A stretch of DNA of 64,000 bases from Chaetoderma sp. LZ-2023a. Lineage: Eukaryota > Mollusca > Caudofoveata > Chaetodermatida > Chaetodermatidae. A model generated the notes under the pieces. It was not told the origin of the DNA. It saw nothing but the letters and a program-made list of their open reading frames with translations, and did not search any database. The stretch spans positions 11,892,156 to 11,956,155 of the forward strand of contig CM067365.1 in NCBI GenBank assembly GCA_034401795.1, read 5' to 3'. Below, one piece after another: positions 47,335 to 60,185 of the stretch. Made by a program: the position numbers and the translations under genes. How positions within the stretch are numbered: position 1 is the stretch's first letter; each line of letters begins with the position of its first letter.

Positions 47335-49305
47335 CACTTTTTCCTAGTACCATCAAGTGAAGTCACCTTTATCCTATTACTACCAAGTGAAGTCACCTTT
47401 TTTCTCGTACCATCAAGTGAAGACACCTTTTTCCTCGTACCATCTAGTGAAGTCATCTTTATCCTAGTAGAATCAAGTGAAGTCATCTTTATCCTAGTAC
47501 CACCAAGTGAAGTCATCTTTATCCTAAACCCATCAAGTGAAGTCATCTTTATCCTGGTACCACCAAGTGAAGTCATCTTTACCCTAAACCGGTCAGGTGA
47601 AGTCATCTTTATCCTAGTACCACCAAGTGAAGTCATCTTTATCCTAGAACCATCAAGTGAAGTCATCTTTATCCTAGTACTATCAAGTGAAGTCATCTTT
47701 ATCCTAGTACCATCAAGCGAAGTCATCTTTATCCTAGTACCACCAAGTGAAGTCATCTTTATCCTAAACCCGTCAAGTGAAGTCATCTTTATCCTGGTAC
47801 CACCAAGTGAAGTCATCTTTATCCTAGAACCATCAAGTGAAGTCATCTTTATCCTAGTACTATCAAGTGAAGTCATCTTTATCCTAGTACCATCAAGCGA
47901 AGCCATCTTTATCCTAGTTCCATCAAGTTAAATCACCTTTATCCTAGTATCATCAAGTGAAGTCACCTTTATCCGGGTTCCATCAAGTGAAGTCGTCTTT
48001 TTCCTCGTACCATCAAGTGAATTCATCTTTATCCTAGTATCATTAAGTGAAGTCGCCTTTATTCTAGTACCACCAAGTGAAGTCATCGTATTCCTAGTAG
48101 CATCAAGTGAAATCATCTTTATCCTAGTACCATCAACTGAAGTCATCTTTATCATACAACTATCAAATGAAGCCATCTTTCTCCTAGTACCAGCAAGTGA
48201 AGTCATCTTTATCGTAGTACTATCAAGTGAAGTCATCTTTATCCTCACACCATCAAGTGAAGTAATCTTTATCCTCGTACCATCAAGTGAATTCAAATTT
48301 ATCCTAGTATCATCAAGTGAAGTCAAATTTATCCTAGTATCATCAAGTGAAGTCATTTTTATCCTACAACCAACAAGTGAAGCCTTCTTTAACTTACTAC
48401 CAGCAAGTGAAGTCAACTTTATCCTAGTACTACCAATTGAAGTCATCTGTATCCTAGAACCATCAAGTGAAGTCATCTTTATCCTAGTACGATCAAGTGA
48501 AGTCATCTTTGTCCTAGGACCATCAAGTGAAGTCATCTTTATCCTCGTACCATCAAGTGAAGTCATCTTTATCCTCGTACCTTCAAGTGAAGTAATTTTT
48601 TCGTAGTACCATCAAGTGAAGTCATCTTTATCCTAGTAGCATCAAGTTAAGTCATCTTTATCCTGTTACCACCAAGTGAAGTCATCTTTATCTTAAACCC
48701 ATCAAGTGAAGTCATCTTTATCCTGGTACCACCAAATGAATTCATCTTTATCCTAGAACCATCAAGTGAAGTCATCTTTATCCTAGTAGCATCAAATGAA
48801 GTCATCTTTATCCTAGTACCACCAAGTCAAGTCATCTTTATCCTGGTACCATCAAGTGAAGTCATCTTTATCCTAGTATCATCAAGTGAAGTCATCTTTA
48901 TCCTCGTGCCATCAAGTGAATTCAGGTTTTTCCTCGTACCATCAAGGAAAGTCAACTTTATCCTAGTATCATCAAGTGAAGTCATCTTTATCCTAGTACC
49001 ACCAAGTGAAGTCATCAATATCCTACAACCATCAAGTGAAGCCATCTTTCTCCTAGAACCACCAAGTGAAGTCATCTTTATCCTAGTACCACCAAGTGAA
49101 GTCATCTTTATCCTAGAAGCATCAAGTGAAGTCATCTTTATCCTAGTATCATCAAGTGAAGTTATCGTTATCCTAGTACGTTCAAGTGAAGTCATCTTTA
49201 TCCTAGTATAATTAAGTGAAGTCATCTTTATCATAGTACCAGCAAGTGAAGTCACCTTTCTCCTCGTACCATCAAGTGAAGACATCTTTATCCTAGTACC
49301 ATAAG

Positions 49306-49967
49306 GTGACGCCATCTTTATCCTCATGCCATCAAGTGAATTCACGTTTTTCCTCGTACCATCATAGTAAAGTCAACTTTATCCTAGTATTATCAAGAGA
49401 AGTCATCTTTATCCTAGTACCATCAAGTGATGTCATCTTTATCCTAGTACCACCAAGTGAAGTCATCTTTATCCTACAACCAACAAGTGAAGCCATCTTT
49501 CTATTAGAACCACCAAGTCAAGTCATCTTTATCCTAGTATAATTAAGTGAAGTCATCTTTATCATAGTACCAGCAAGTGAAGTCACCTTTCTCCTCGTAC
49601 CATCAAGTGAAGACATCTTTATCCTAGTACCATAAGGTGACGCCATCTTTATCCTCATGCCATCAAGTGAATTCACGTTTTTCCTCGTACCATCATAGTA
49701 AAGTCAACTTTATCCTAGTATCATCAAGTGAAGTCATCTTTATCCTAGTACCATCAAGTGATGTCATCTTTATCCTAGTACCACCAAGTGAAGTCATCTT
49801 TATCCTACAACCAACAAGTGAAGCCATCTTTCTATTAGAACCACCAAGTCAAGTCATCTTTATCCTAGTACCACCAAGTGAAGTCATCTTTATTCTAGTA
49901 CCACCAAGTGAAGGCATCTTTATCCTAGTACGATCAAGTGAAGTCATCTTTATCCTTGTACCATCAA
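49306..49967. repeat. 331-bp direct duplication within the minisatellite
   Basis: The blocks starting at 49306 and 49637 (331 bp apart, 11 units plus 1 base) share the same order of unit variants, including the distinctive GTACCATCATAGTAAAGTCA. Confidence 0.85.
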
Positions 49968-50565
49968 GTGAAGTAATTTTATCCTAGTAGCATCAAGTGA
50001 AGTCATCTTTATCCTAGTATCATCAAGTGAAGTCATCCTTATCCTAGTACGTTCAAGTGAAGTCATCTTTATCCTAGTATAATTAAGTGAAGTCATCTTT
50101 ATCATAGTACCAGCAAGTGAAGTCACCTTTCTCCTCGTACCATCAAGTGAAGACATCTTTAACCTAGTACCATCAAGTGAAGTAATTTTATCCTAGTACC
50201 ATCAAGTGAAGTCATCTTTATCCTAGTAGCTGCAAGTGCAGTCATCTTTATCCTGGTAACATCAAATGAAGTCATCCTTATCCTAGTACGTTCAAGTGAA
50301 GTCATCTTTATCCTGGTATCATTAAGTGAAGTCATCTTTATCATAGTACCAGCAAGTGAAGTCACCTTTTGCCTCGTACCATCAATTGAAGTCACCGTTA
50401 TCCTAGTTTCATCAAGGGAAGCCATCTTTATCCGTGTAACATCAAGTAATGTTATCTTTATCCTAGTACCAACAAGTGAAGTCATCTTTATCCTCGTACC
50501 TTCAAGTGAAGTAATTTTTTCGTAGTACCATCAAGTGAAGTCATCTTTATCCTAGTAGCATCAAG

Positions 50566-53500
50566 TTAAGTCATCTTTATCCTGTTACCACCAAGTGAAG
50601 TCATCTTTATCTTAAACCCATCAAGTGAAGTCATCTTTATCCTGGTACCACCAAATGAATTCATCTTTATCCTAGAACCATCAAGTGAAGTCATCTTTAT
50701 CCTAGTATTATCAAGTGAAGTCATCTTTATCCTAATACCATCAAGTGAAGCCATCTTTCTCCTAGTACCATCAAGTGAAATCATCTTTATCCTAGAACCA
50801 TCAAGTGAAGTCACCTTTATCCTAGAACCATCAAGTGAAGCCATCTTTATGCTCGTACCATCAAGTGACGTGACCTTTATCCTAGTACCATCAGGTGAAG
50901 TCATCTTTATCCTAGTACCATCAAGTGATCAAGTGAAGTCATCTTTATCCTAGTACCACCAAGTGAAGTCATCTTTATCCTAAGCCCGTCAAGTGAAGTC
51001 ATCTTTATCCTGGTACCACCAAGTGAAGTCATCTTTATCCTAGAATCATCAAGTGAAGTCATCTTTATCCTAGTAGCATCAAGTTAAGTCATCTTTATCC
51101 TGTTACCACCACGTGAAGTCATCTTTATCTTAAACCCATCAAGTGAAGTCATCTTTATCCTGGTACCACCAAGTGAATTCATCTTTATCCTAGAACCATC
51201 AAGTGAAGTCATCTTTATCCTAGTATTATCAAGTGAAGTCATCTTTATCCTAATACCATCAAGTGAAGCCATCTTTCTCCTAGTACCATCAAGTGAAATC
51301 ATCTTTATCCTAGAACCATCAAGTGAAGTCACCTTTATCCTAGAACCATCAAGTGAAGCCATCTTTATGCTCGTACCATCAAGTGACGTGACCTTTATCC
51401 TAGTACCATCAGGTGAAGTCATCTTTATCCTAGTACCATCAAGTGATCAAGTGAAGTCATCTTTATCCTAGTACCACCAAGTGAAGTCATCTTTATCCTA
51501 AACCCGTCAAGTGAAGTCATCTTTATCCTGGTACCACCAAGTGAAGTCATCTTTATCCTAGAACCATCAAGTGAAGTCATCTTTATCCTAGAATCATCAA
51601 GTGAAGTCATCTTTATCCTAGTAACATCAAGTTAAGTCATCTTTATCATGTTACCACCAAGTGAAGTCATCTTTATCTTAAACCCATCAAGTGAAGTCAT
51701 CTTTATCCTGGTACCACCAAGTGAATTCATCTTTATCCTAGAACCATCAAGTGAAGTCATCTTTATCCTAGTATTATCAAGTGAAGTCATCTTTATCCTA
51801 ATACCATCAAGTGAAGCCATCTTTCTCCTAGTACCATCAAGTGAAATCATCTTTATCCTAGAACCATCAAGTGAAGTCACCTTTATCCTAGAACCATCAA
51901 GTGAAGCCATCTTTATGCTCGTACCATCAAGTGACGTGACCTTTATCCTAGTACCATCAGGTGAAGTCATCTTTATCCTAGTACCATCAAGTGATCAAGT
52001 GAAGTCATCTTTATCCTGGTACCACCAAGTGAAGTCATCTTTATCCTAGAACCATCAAGTGAAGTCATCTTTCGCCTGGTACTATCAAGTCAAGTCATCT
52101 TTATCCTCGTACCATCAGGTGAAGTTATCGCTATTCTAGTACCATCAAGTAAAGTCATCTTTATCCTAGTACCATCAAGTGAAGTCATCTTTATCCACGC
52201 ACCATCAAGTGAAGTTATCGTTTTCCTACTACCATTAAGTGAAGTCATCTTTATCCTACTCCCAGCAAGTGAAGTCAACTTTATCCTAGTACTACCAATT
52301 GAAGTCATCTGTATCCTAGAACCATCAAGTGAAGTCATCTTTATCCTAGTAACATCAAGTTAAGTCATCTTTATCATGTTACCACCAAGTGAAGTCATCT
52401 TTATCTTAAACCCATCAAGTGAAGTCATCTTTATCCTGGTACCACCAAGTGAATTCATCTTTATCCTAGAACCATCAAGTGAAGTCATCTTTATCCTAGT
52501 ATTATCAAGTGAAGTCATCTTTATCCTAATACCATCAAGTGAAGCCATCTTTCTCCTAGTACCATCAAGTGAAATCATCTTTATCCTAGAACCATCAAGT
52601 GAAGTCACCTTTATCCTAGAACCATCAAGTGAAGCCATCTTTATGCTCGTACCATCAAGTGACGTGACCTTTATCCTAGTACCATCAGGTGAAGTCATCG
52701 TTATCCTAGTACCATCAAGTGATCAAGTGAAGTCATCTTTATCCTGGTACCACCAAGTGAAGTCATCTTTATCCTAGAACCATCAAGTGAAGTCATCTTT
52801 CGCCTGGTACTATCAAGTCAAGTCATCTTTATCCTCGTACCATCAGGTGAAGTTATCGCTATTCTAGTACCATCAAGTAAAGTCATCTTTATCCTAGTAC
52901 CATCAAGTGAAGTCATCTTTATCCACGCACCATCAAGTGAAGTTATCGTTTTCCTACTACCATTAAGTGAAGTCATCTTTATCCTACTCCCAGCAAGTGA
53001 AGTCAACTTTATCCTAGTACTACCAATTGAAGTCATCTGTATCCTAGAACCATCAAGTGAAGTCATCTTTATCCTAGTACCAACAAGTGAAGTCATCTTT
53101 ATCCTCGTACCTTCAAGTGAAGTAATTTTTTCGTAGTACCATCAAGTGAAGTCATCTTTATCCTAGTAGCATCAAGTTAAGTCATCTTTATCCTGTTACC
53201 ACCAAGTGAAGTCATCTTTATCTTAAACCCATCAAGTGAAGTCATCTTTATCCTGGTACCACCAAATGAATTCATCTTTATCCTAGAACCATCAAGTGAA
53301 GTCATCTTTATCCTAGTATTATCAAGTGAAGTCATCTTTATCCTAATACCATCAAGTGAAGCCATCTTTCTCCTAGTACCATCAAGTGAAATCATCTTTA
53401 TCCTAGAACCATCAAGTGAAGTCACCTTTATCCTAGAACCATCAAGTGAAGCCATCTTTATGCTCGTACCATCAAGTGACGTGACCTTTATCCTAGTACC

Positions 53501-56500
53501 ATCAGGTGAAGTCATCTTTATCCTAGTACCATCAAGTGATCAAGTGAAGTCATCTTTATCCTAGTACCACCAAGTGAAGTCATCTTTATCCTAAACCCGT
53601 CAAGTGAAGTCATCTTTATCCTGGTACCACCAAGTGAAGTCATCTTTATCCTAGAACCATCAAGTGAAGTCATCTTTATCCTAGAATCATCAAGTGAAGT
53701 CATCTTTATCCTAGTAACATCAAGTTAAGTCATCTTTATCATGTTACCACCAAGTGAAGTCATCTTTATCTTAAACCCATCAAGTGAAGTCATCTTTATC
53801 CTGGTACCACCAAGTGAATTCATCTTTATCCTAGAACCATCAAGTGAAGTCATCTTTATCCTAGTATTATCAAGTGAAGTCATCTTTATCCTAATACCAT
53901 CAAGTGAAGCCATCTTTCTCCTAGTACCATCAAGTGAAATCATCTTTATCCTAGAACCATCAAGTGAAGTCACCTTTATCCTAGAACCATCAAGTGAAGC
54001 CATCTTTATGCTCGTACCATCAAGTGACGTGACCTTTATCCTAGTACCATCAGGTGAAGTCATCTTTATCCTAGTACCATCAAGTGATCAAGTGAAGTCA
54101 TCTTTATCCTGGTACCACCAAGTGAAGTCATCTTTATCCTAGAACCATCAAGTGAAGTCATCTTTCGCCTGGTACTATCAAGTCAAGTCATCTTTATCCT
54201 CGTACCATCAGGTGAAGTTATCGCTATTCTAGTACCATCAAGTAAAGTCATCTTTATCCTAGTACCATCAAGTGAAGTCATCTTTATCCACGCACCATCA
54301 AGTGAAGTTATCGTTTTCCTACTACCATTAAGTGAAGTCATCTTTATCCTACTCCCAGCAAGTGAAGTCAACTTTATCCTAGTACTACCAATTGAAGTCA
54401 TCTGTATCCTAGAACCATCAAGTGAAGTCATCTTTATCCTAGTAACATCAAGTTAAGTCATCTTTATCATGTTACCACCAAGTGAAGTCATCTTTATCTT
54501 AAACCCATCAAGTGAAGTCATCTTTATCCTGGTACCACCAAGTGAATTCATCTTTATCCTAGAACCATCAAGTGAAGTCATCTTTATCCTAGTATTATCA
54601 AGTGAAGTCATCTTTATCCTAATACCATCAAGTGAAGCCATCTTTCTCCTAGTACCATCAAGTGAAATCATCTTTATCCTAGAACCATCAAGTGAAGTCA
54701 CCTTTATCCTAGAACCATCAAGTGAAGCCATCTTTATGCTCGTACCATCAAGTGACGTGACCTTTATCCTAGTACCATCAGGTGAAGTCATCTTTATCCT
54801 AGTACCATCAAGTGATCAAGTGAAGTCATCTTTATCCTGGTACCACCAAGTGAAGTCATCTTTATCCTAGAACCATCAAGTGAAGTCATCTTTCGCCTGG
54901 TACTATCAAGTCAAGTCATCTTTATCCTCGTACCATCAGGTGAAGTTATCGCTATTCTAGTACCATCAAGTAAAGTCATCTTTATCCTAGTACCATCAAG
55001 TGAAGTCATCTTTATCCACGCACCATCAAGTGAAGTTATCGTTTTCCTACTACCATTAAGTGAAGTCATCTTTATCCTACTCCCAGCAAGTGAAGTCAAC
55101 TTTATCCTAGTACTACCAATTGAAGTCATCTGTATCCTAGAACCATCAAGTGAAGTCATCTTTATCCTAGTACCAACAAGTGAAGTCATCTTTATCCTCG
55201 TACCTTCAAGTGAAGTAATTTTTTCGTAGTACCATCAAGTGAAGTCATCTTTATCCTAGTAGCATCAAGTTAAGTCATCTTTATCCTGTTACCACCAAGT
55301 GAAGTCATCTTTATCTTAAACCCATCAAGTGAAGTCATCTTTATCCTGGTACCACCAAATGAATTCATCTTTATCCTAGAACCATCAAGTGAAGTCATCT
55401 TTATCCTAGTATTATCAAGTGAAGTCATCTTTATCCTAATACCATCAAGTGAAGCCATCTTTCTCCTAGTACCATCAAGTGAAATCATCTTTATCCTAGA
55501 ACCATCAAGTGAAGTCACCTTTATCCTAGAACCATCAAGTGAAGCCATCTTTATGCTCGTACCATCAAGTGACGTGACCTTTATCCTAGTACCATCAGGT
55601 GAAGTCATCTTTATCCTAGTACCATCAAGTGATCAAGTGAAGTCATCTTTATCCTAGTACCACCAAGTGAAGTCATCTTTATCCTAAACCCGTCAAGTGA
55701 AGTCATCTTTATCCTGGTACCACCAAGTGAAGTCATCTTTATCCTAGAACCATCAAGTGAAGTCATCTTTATCCTAGAATCATCAAGTGAAGTCATCTTT
55801 ATCCTAGTAACATCAAGTTAAGTCATCTTTATCATGTTACCACCAAGTGAAGTCATCTTTATCTTAAACCCATCAAGTGAAGTCATCTTTATCCTGGTAC
55901 CACCAAGTGAATTCATCTTTATCCTAGAACCATCAAGTGAAGTCATCTTTATCCTAGTATTATCAAGTGAAGTCATCTTTATCCTAATACCATCAAGTGA
56001 AGCCATCTTTCTCCTAGTACCATCAAGTGAAATCATCTTTATCCTAGAACCATCAAGTGAAGTCACCTTTATCCTAGAACCATCAAGTGAAGCCATCTTT
56101 ATGCTCGTACCATCAAGTGACGTGACCTTTATCCTAGTACCATCAGGTGAAGTCATCTTTATCCTAGTACCATCAAGTGATCAAGTGAAGTCATCTTTAT
56201 CCTGGTACCACCAAGTGAAGTCATCTTTATCCTAGAACCATCAAGTGAAGTCATCTTTCGCCTGGTACTATCAAGTCAAGTCATCTTTATCCTCGTACCA
56301 TCAGGTGAAGTTATCGCTATTCTAGTACCATCAAGTAAAGTCATCTTTATCCTAGTACCATCAAGTGAAGTCATCTTTATCCACGCACCATCAAGTGAAG
56401 TTATCGTTTTCCTACTACCATTAAGTGAAGTCATCTTTATCCTACTCCCAGCAAGTGGAGTCAACTTTATCCTAGTACTACCAATTGAAGTCATCTGTAT
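50566..56500. repeat. higher-order repeat of 2,093 bp within the minisatellite
   Basis: A block of about 340 bp occurs nine times, starting at 50566, 51084, 51632, 52360, 53177, 53725, 54453, 55270 and 55818. The spacings are 518, 548, 728, 817, 548, 728, 817 and 548. The triplet 548 + 728 + 817 = 2,093 bp repeats almost exactly. Each block is followed by the 8-bp insertion visible as CATCAAGTGATCAAGTGAAG, which explains why the spacings are 30n + 8 (or + 7 where another base is lost). Confidence 0.95.
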
Positions 56501-56635
56501 CCTAGAACCATCAAGTGAAGTCATCTTTATCGCAGTACCATCAAGTGAAGTCATCTTTATCCTCATACCATCAAGTAAAGTAATTCTTATCCTAGTATCA
56601 TCAAGTGAAGTCATCTTTATCCTAAAACCATCAAG

Positions 56636-59600
56636 TTAACTCAGCTTTATCCCAGAACCATCAACTGAGGTTACCTTTATCCTAGACCCATCACGTGAAT
56701 TCATCTTTATCCTAGTACCATCAAGTGATGTCATCGTTATCCTAGTACCATCAATTGAAGTAATCTTTATTCCAGTACAATCAATTGAAGTCATCTTTAT
56801 CCTCGTACCATCAAGTGAAGTCATCGTTTTCCTATTACCATCAAGTGAAGTCATATTTCTTCTAGTATCAACAAGTGAAGTAATCTTTATCCTCGTACCA
56901 TCAAGTGAGGTCACCGTTTTCCTCGTACCATCATGTGAAGTCATCTTTATCCTAGTACCACCAAGTCAAGTCACCTTTATCCTAGTACCACCAAGTCAAG
57001 TCATCGTTTTCCTCGTAACATCAAGTGAAGTCATCTTTATTCTCGTACCATCAAGTGAAGTCACCTTTATCCTCGAACCATCAAATGAAGTAATCTTTAT
57101 CCTAGTATCATCACGTGAACTCATCTGTATCCTCGTACCACCAAGTGAAGTCACGTTTTTCCTCGTACCATCAAGTAAAGTCACCTTTACCCTCGTATCA
57201 TCAAGTGAAGTCATTTTTATCCTAGTACCATCAAGTGAAGCCATCTTTATTCTAGTACCACCAAGTGAAGTCATCTTTATCCTAGAACCATCAAGTGAAG
57301 TCATATTTATCCTAGTACCATCAGGTGAAGTCATCTTTATCCTCGCACCATCAAGTGAAGTCATCGTTTTCCTACTCCCATTAAGTGAAGTCATCTTTAT
57401 CCTACTACCAGCAAGTGAAGTCAACGTTATCCTAGTACTACCAATTGAAGTCATCTGTATCCTAGAACCATCAAGTGAAGTCATCTTTATCGCACCACCA
57501 TCAAGTGAACTCAGCTTTATCCCAGACCAATCAACTGAGGTTACCTTTATCCTAGACCCATCACGTGAATTCATCTTTATCCTAGTACCATCAGGTGAAG
57601 TCATCTTTACCCTAGTACCATCAAGTGAAGTCATCTTTATCCTAGTACCATCAAGTGAAGTCATCGTTTTCCTATTACCATCAAGTGAAGTCATCTTTCT
57701 TCTAGTATCACCAAGTGAAGTAATCTTTATCCTCGTACCATCAAGTGAAGTTACCGTTTTCCTCGTACCATCAAGTGAAGTCATCTTTATCCTAGTACCA
57801 CCAAGTCAAGTCACCTTTATCCTAGTACCACCATGTCAAGTCATCGTTTTCCTCGTACCATCAAGTGAAGTCATCTTTATCCTAGTACCACCAAGTCAAG
57901 TCACCTTTATCCTAGTACCACCAAGTGAAGTCATCGTTTTCCTAGTATCATCAGGTGAAGTCATCTTTATCCTCATACCATCAAGCGAAGTCGTCTTTTT
58001 CCTCGTACCATCAAGTGAAGTCATCTCTATCCTAGTACCATCAAGTGAAGTCACCTTTATCCTAGAACCATCAAATGAAGTAATCTCTATCCTAGTATCA
58101 TCACGTGAACTCATCTTTATCCTCGTACCACCAAGTGAAGTCACGTTTTTCCTCGTACCATCAAGTAAAGTCACCTTTATCATCGTATCATCAAGTGAAG
58201 TCATCTTTATCCTAGTACCATCAAGTGAAGCCATCTTTATTCTAATACCACCAAGTGAAGTCATCTTTATCCTAGAACCATCAAGTGAAGTCATCTTTAT
58301 CCTCGCACCATCAAGTGAAGTCATCGTTTTCCTACTACCATTAAGTGGAGTCATCTTTATCCTACTACCAGCAAGTGAAGTCAACTTTATCCTAATACTA
58401 CCAATTGAAGTCATCTGTATCCTAGAACCATCAAGTGAAGTCATCTTTATCGCAGTACCATCAAGTGAAGTCATCTTTATCCTCATACAATCAAGTAAAG
58501 TAATCCTTATCCTAGTATCATCAAGTGAAGTCATCTTTATCCTAAAACCATCAAGTGAACTCAGCCTTATCCCAGAACCATCAACTGAGGTTACCTCTAT
58601 CCTAGACCCATCAGGTGAATTCATCTTTATCCTAGTACCATCGAGTGAAGTCATCTTTACCCTAGTACCATCAAGTGAAGTCATCTTTATCCTAGTACCA
58701 TCAATTGAAGTAATCTTTATTCCAGTACCATCAATTGAAGTCATCTTTATCCTCGTACCATCAAGTGAAGTCATTGTTTTCCTATTACCATCAAGTGAAG
58801 TCATCTTTCTTCTAGTATCACCAAGTGAAGTAATCTTTATCCTCGTACCATCAAGTGAAGTCACCGTTTTCCTCGTACCATCAAGTGAAGTCATCTTTAT
58901 CCTAGTACCACCAAGTCAAGTCACCTTTATCCTAGTACCACCAAGTCAAGTCATCGTTTTCCTCGTACCATCAAGTGAAGTCATCTTTATCCTAGTACCA
59001 CCAAGTCAAGTCACCTTTATCCTAGTACCACCAAGTCAAGTCATCGTTTTCCTAGTATCATCTGGTGAAGTCATCTTTATCCTCGTACCATTAAGTGAAG
59101 TCACCGTTTTCCTCATACCATCAAGCGAAGTCATCTTTTTCCTCGTACCATCAAGTGAAGTCATCTCTATCCTAGTAACATCAAGTGAAGTCACCTTTAT
59201 CCTTGAACCATCAAATGAAGTAATCTTTATCCTAGTATCATCACGTGAATTCATCTTTATCCTCGTACCACCAAGTGAAGTCACGTTTTTCCTCGTACCA
59301 TCAAGTAAAGTCACCTTTATCCTCGTATCATCAAGTGAAGTCATCTTTATCCTAGTACCATCAAGTGAAGCCGTCTTTATTCTAGTACCACCAAGTGAAG
59401 TCATCTTTATCCTAGAACCATCAAGTGAAGTCATCTGTACTCTAGTACCACCAAGTGAAGTCATCTTTATTCTAGTACCACCAAGTGAAGTCATCTTTAT
59501 CCTAGAATCATCAAGTGAAGTCATCTTAATCCTAAGACCATCACGTGAAGTCACCTTTATCCTATAACCATCAAGTGAAGTCATCGTTTTCCTAGTACCA

Positions 59601-59640
59601 TCAAGTGAAGTCATCTTTCTCCTAGTACCATCAAGTGAAG
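56636..59640. repeat. second higher-order domain, in-register copies 840 and 1,110 bp apart
   Basis: The series of variants whose minus translation begins DGTRKTVTSLDGTRIKITSL recurs with starts at 56944, 57784 and 58894 (minus reading), offsets 840 and 1,110, both exact multiples of 30. Unlike the 2,093-bp domain, these copies keep the 30-bp register, giving the longest open frames (up to 332 codons at 57896-58894). Confidence 0.85.
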
Positions 59641-60185
59641 TGAGCATTTTCCTAGTACCATCAAGCTAAGTCTCTCCGTTTTCCTAGTACAATCAAGTAG
59701 TCTCAGTTTTCGTAGTACCATCATTTGAGGTCATCGTTTTCCTAGTGCTTGCAAGTGAAATCACCGTTTTCTTCGTACCATCAAGTAAAGTCACCGTTTT
59801 CCAAGTACCACCAAGTGAAGTCATTTTTTCCCACGTACCATCAAGTGAAGTTATCGTTTTCCTAGTGCCATCAAATGAAATCATCTTTATCCTACTATCA
59901 GCAAGTAAGGTCATCTTTAACCTAGTGCCATCAAGTGAAGTCACCTTTTTCATAGTACCGTTAAGTGAAGTCAACCTTTTCATAGTACGATCAGGGACAG
60001 TCAAGTGAAGTAATATCCGTGATAATATAATCTAGTGAACCCACCTAGATGTACCTCACCACCAGGGGAAGTCGCCTAGATGCCCCCTACCATTAAATGA
60101 AGTCATCTAGATGTTCCCTAGCATCAAGTGAAGTCACCTTTGCCATACTTTGATCAAGGGAAGTTACCTTTGTAATACTAGCACC

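Larger units (their letters stand above)
47335..60185. repeat. 30-bp minisatellite, about 12.85 kb, in the RETSAT-like intron
   Basis: Over 420 head-to-tail units of 30 bp with core AAGTGAAGTCATCTTTATCC followed by TAGTACCATC. Units differ by single-base changes, chiefly in the last third (AGTACC, AGAACC, AAACCC, GGTACC) and CATC/CACC. Being a multiple of three, the unit leaves one frame open on each strand: MTSLDGTRIK repeats on minus, SSEVIFILVP on plus. G-to-T changes in AAGTGAAG recur and put TAA stops in the minus frame, and 1- and 8-base indels shift it. The array fades out after 60.0 kb into weaker copies up to about 60.185 kb. It occupies about 92% of the intron between the last two coding exons of the RETSAT-like gene. 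Confidence 0.98.

Noticed and set aside
47334..60008. Long open frames of MTSLDGTRIK (minus) and SSEVIFILVP (plus) repeats as genes
   Set aside because: They follow automatically from a 30-bp unit with no stop in one frame per strand. Both strands are open, stops and 1- or 8-base shifts recur, and the region lies inside an intron.
47335..60185. CRISPR array
   Set aside because: Repeats are contiguous with no unique spacers and the genome is animal.
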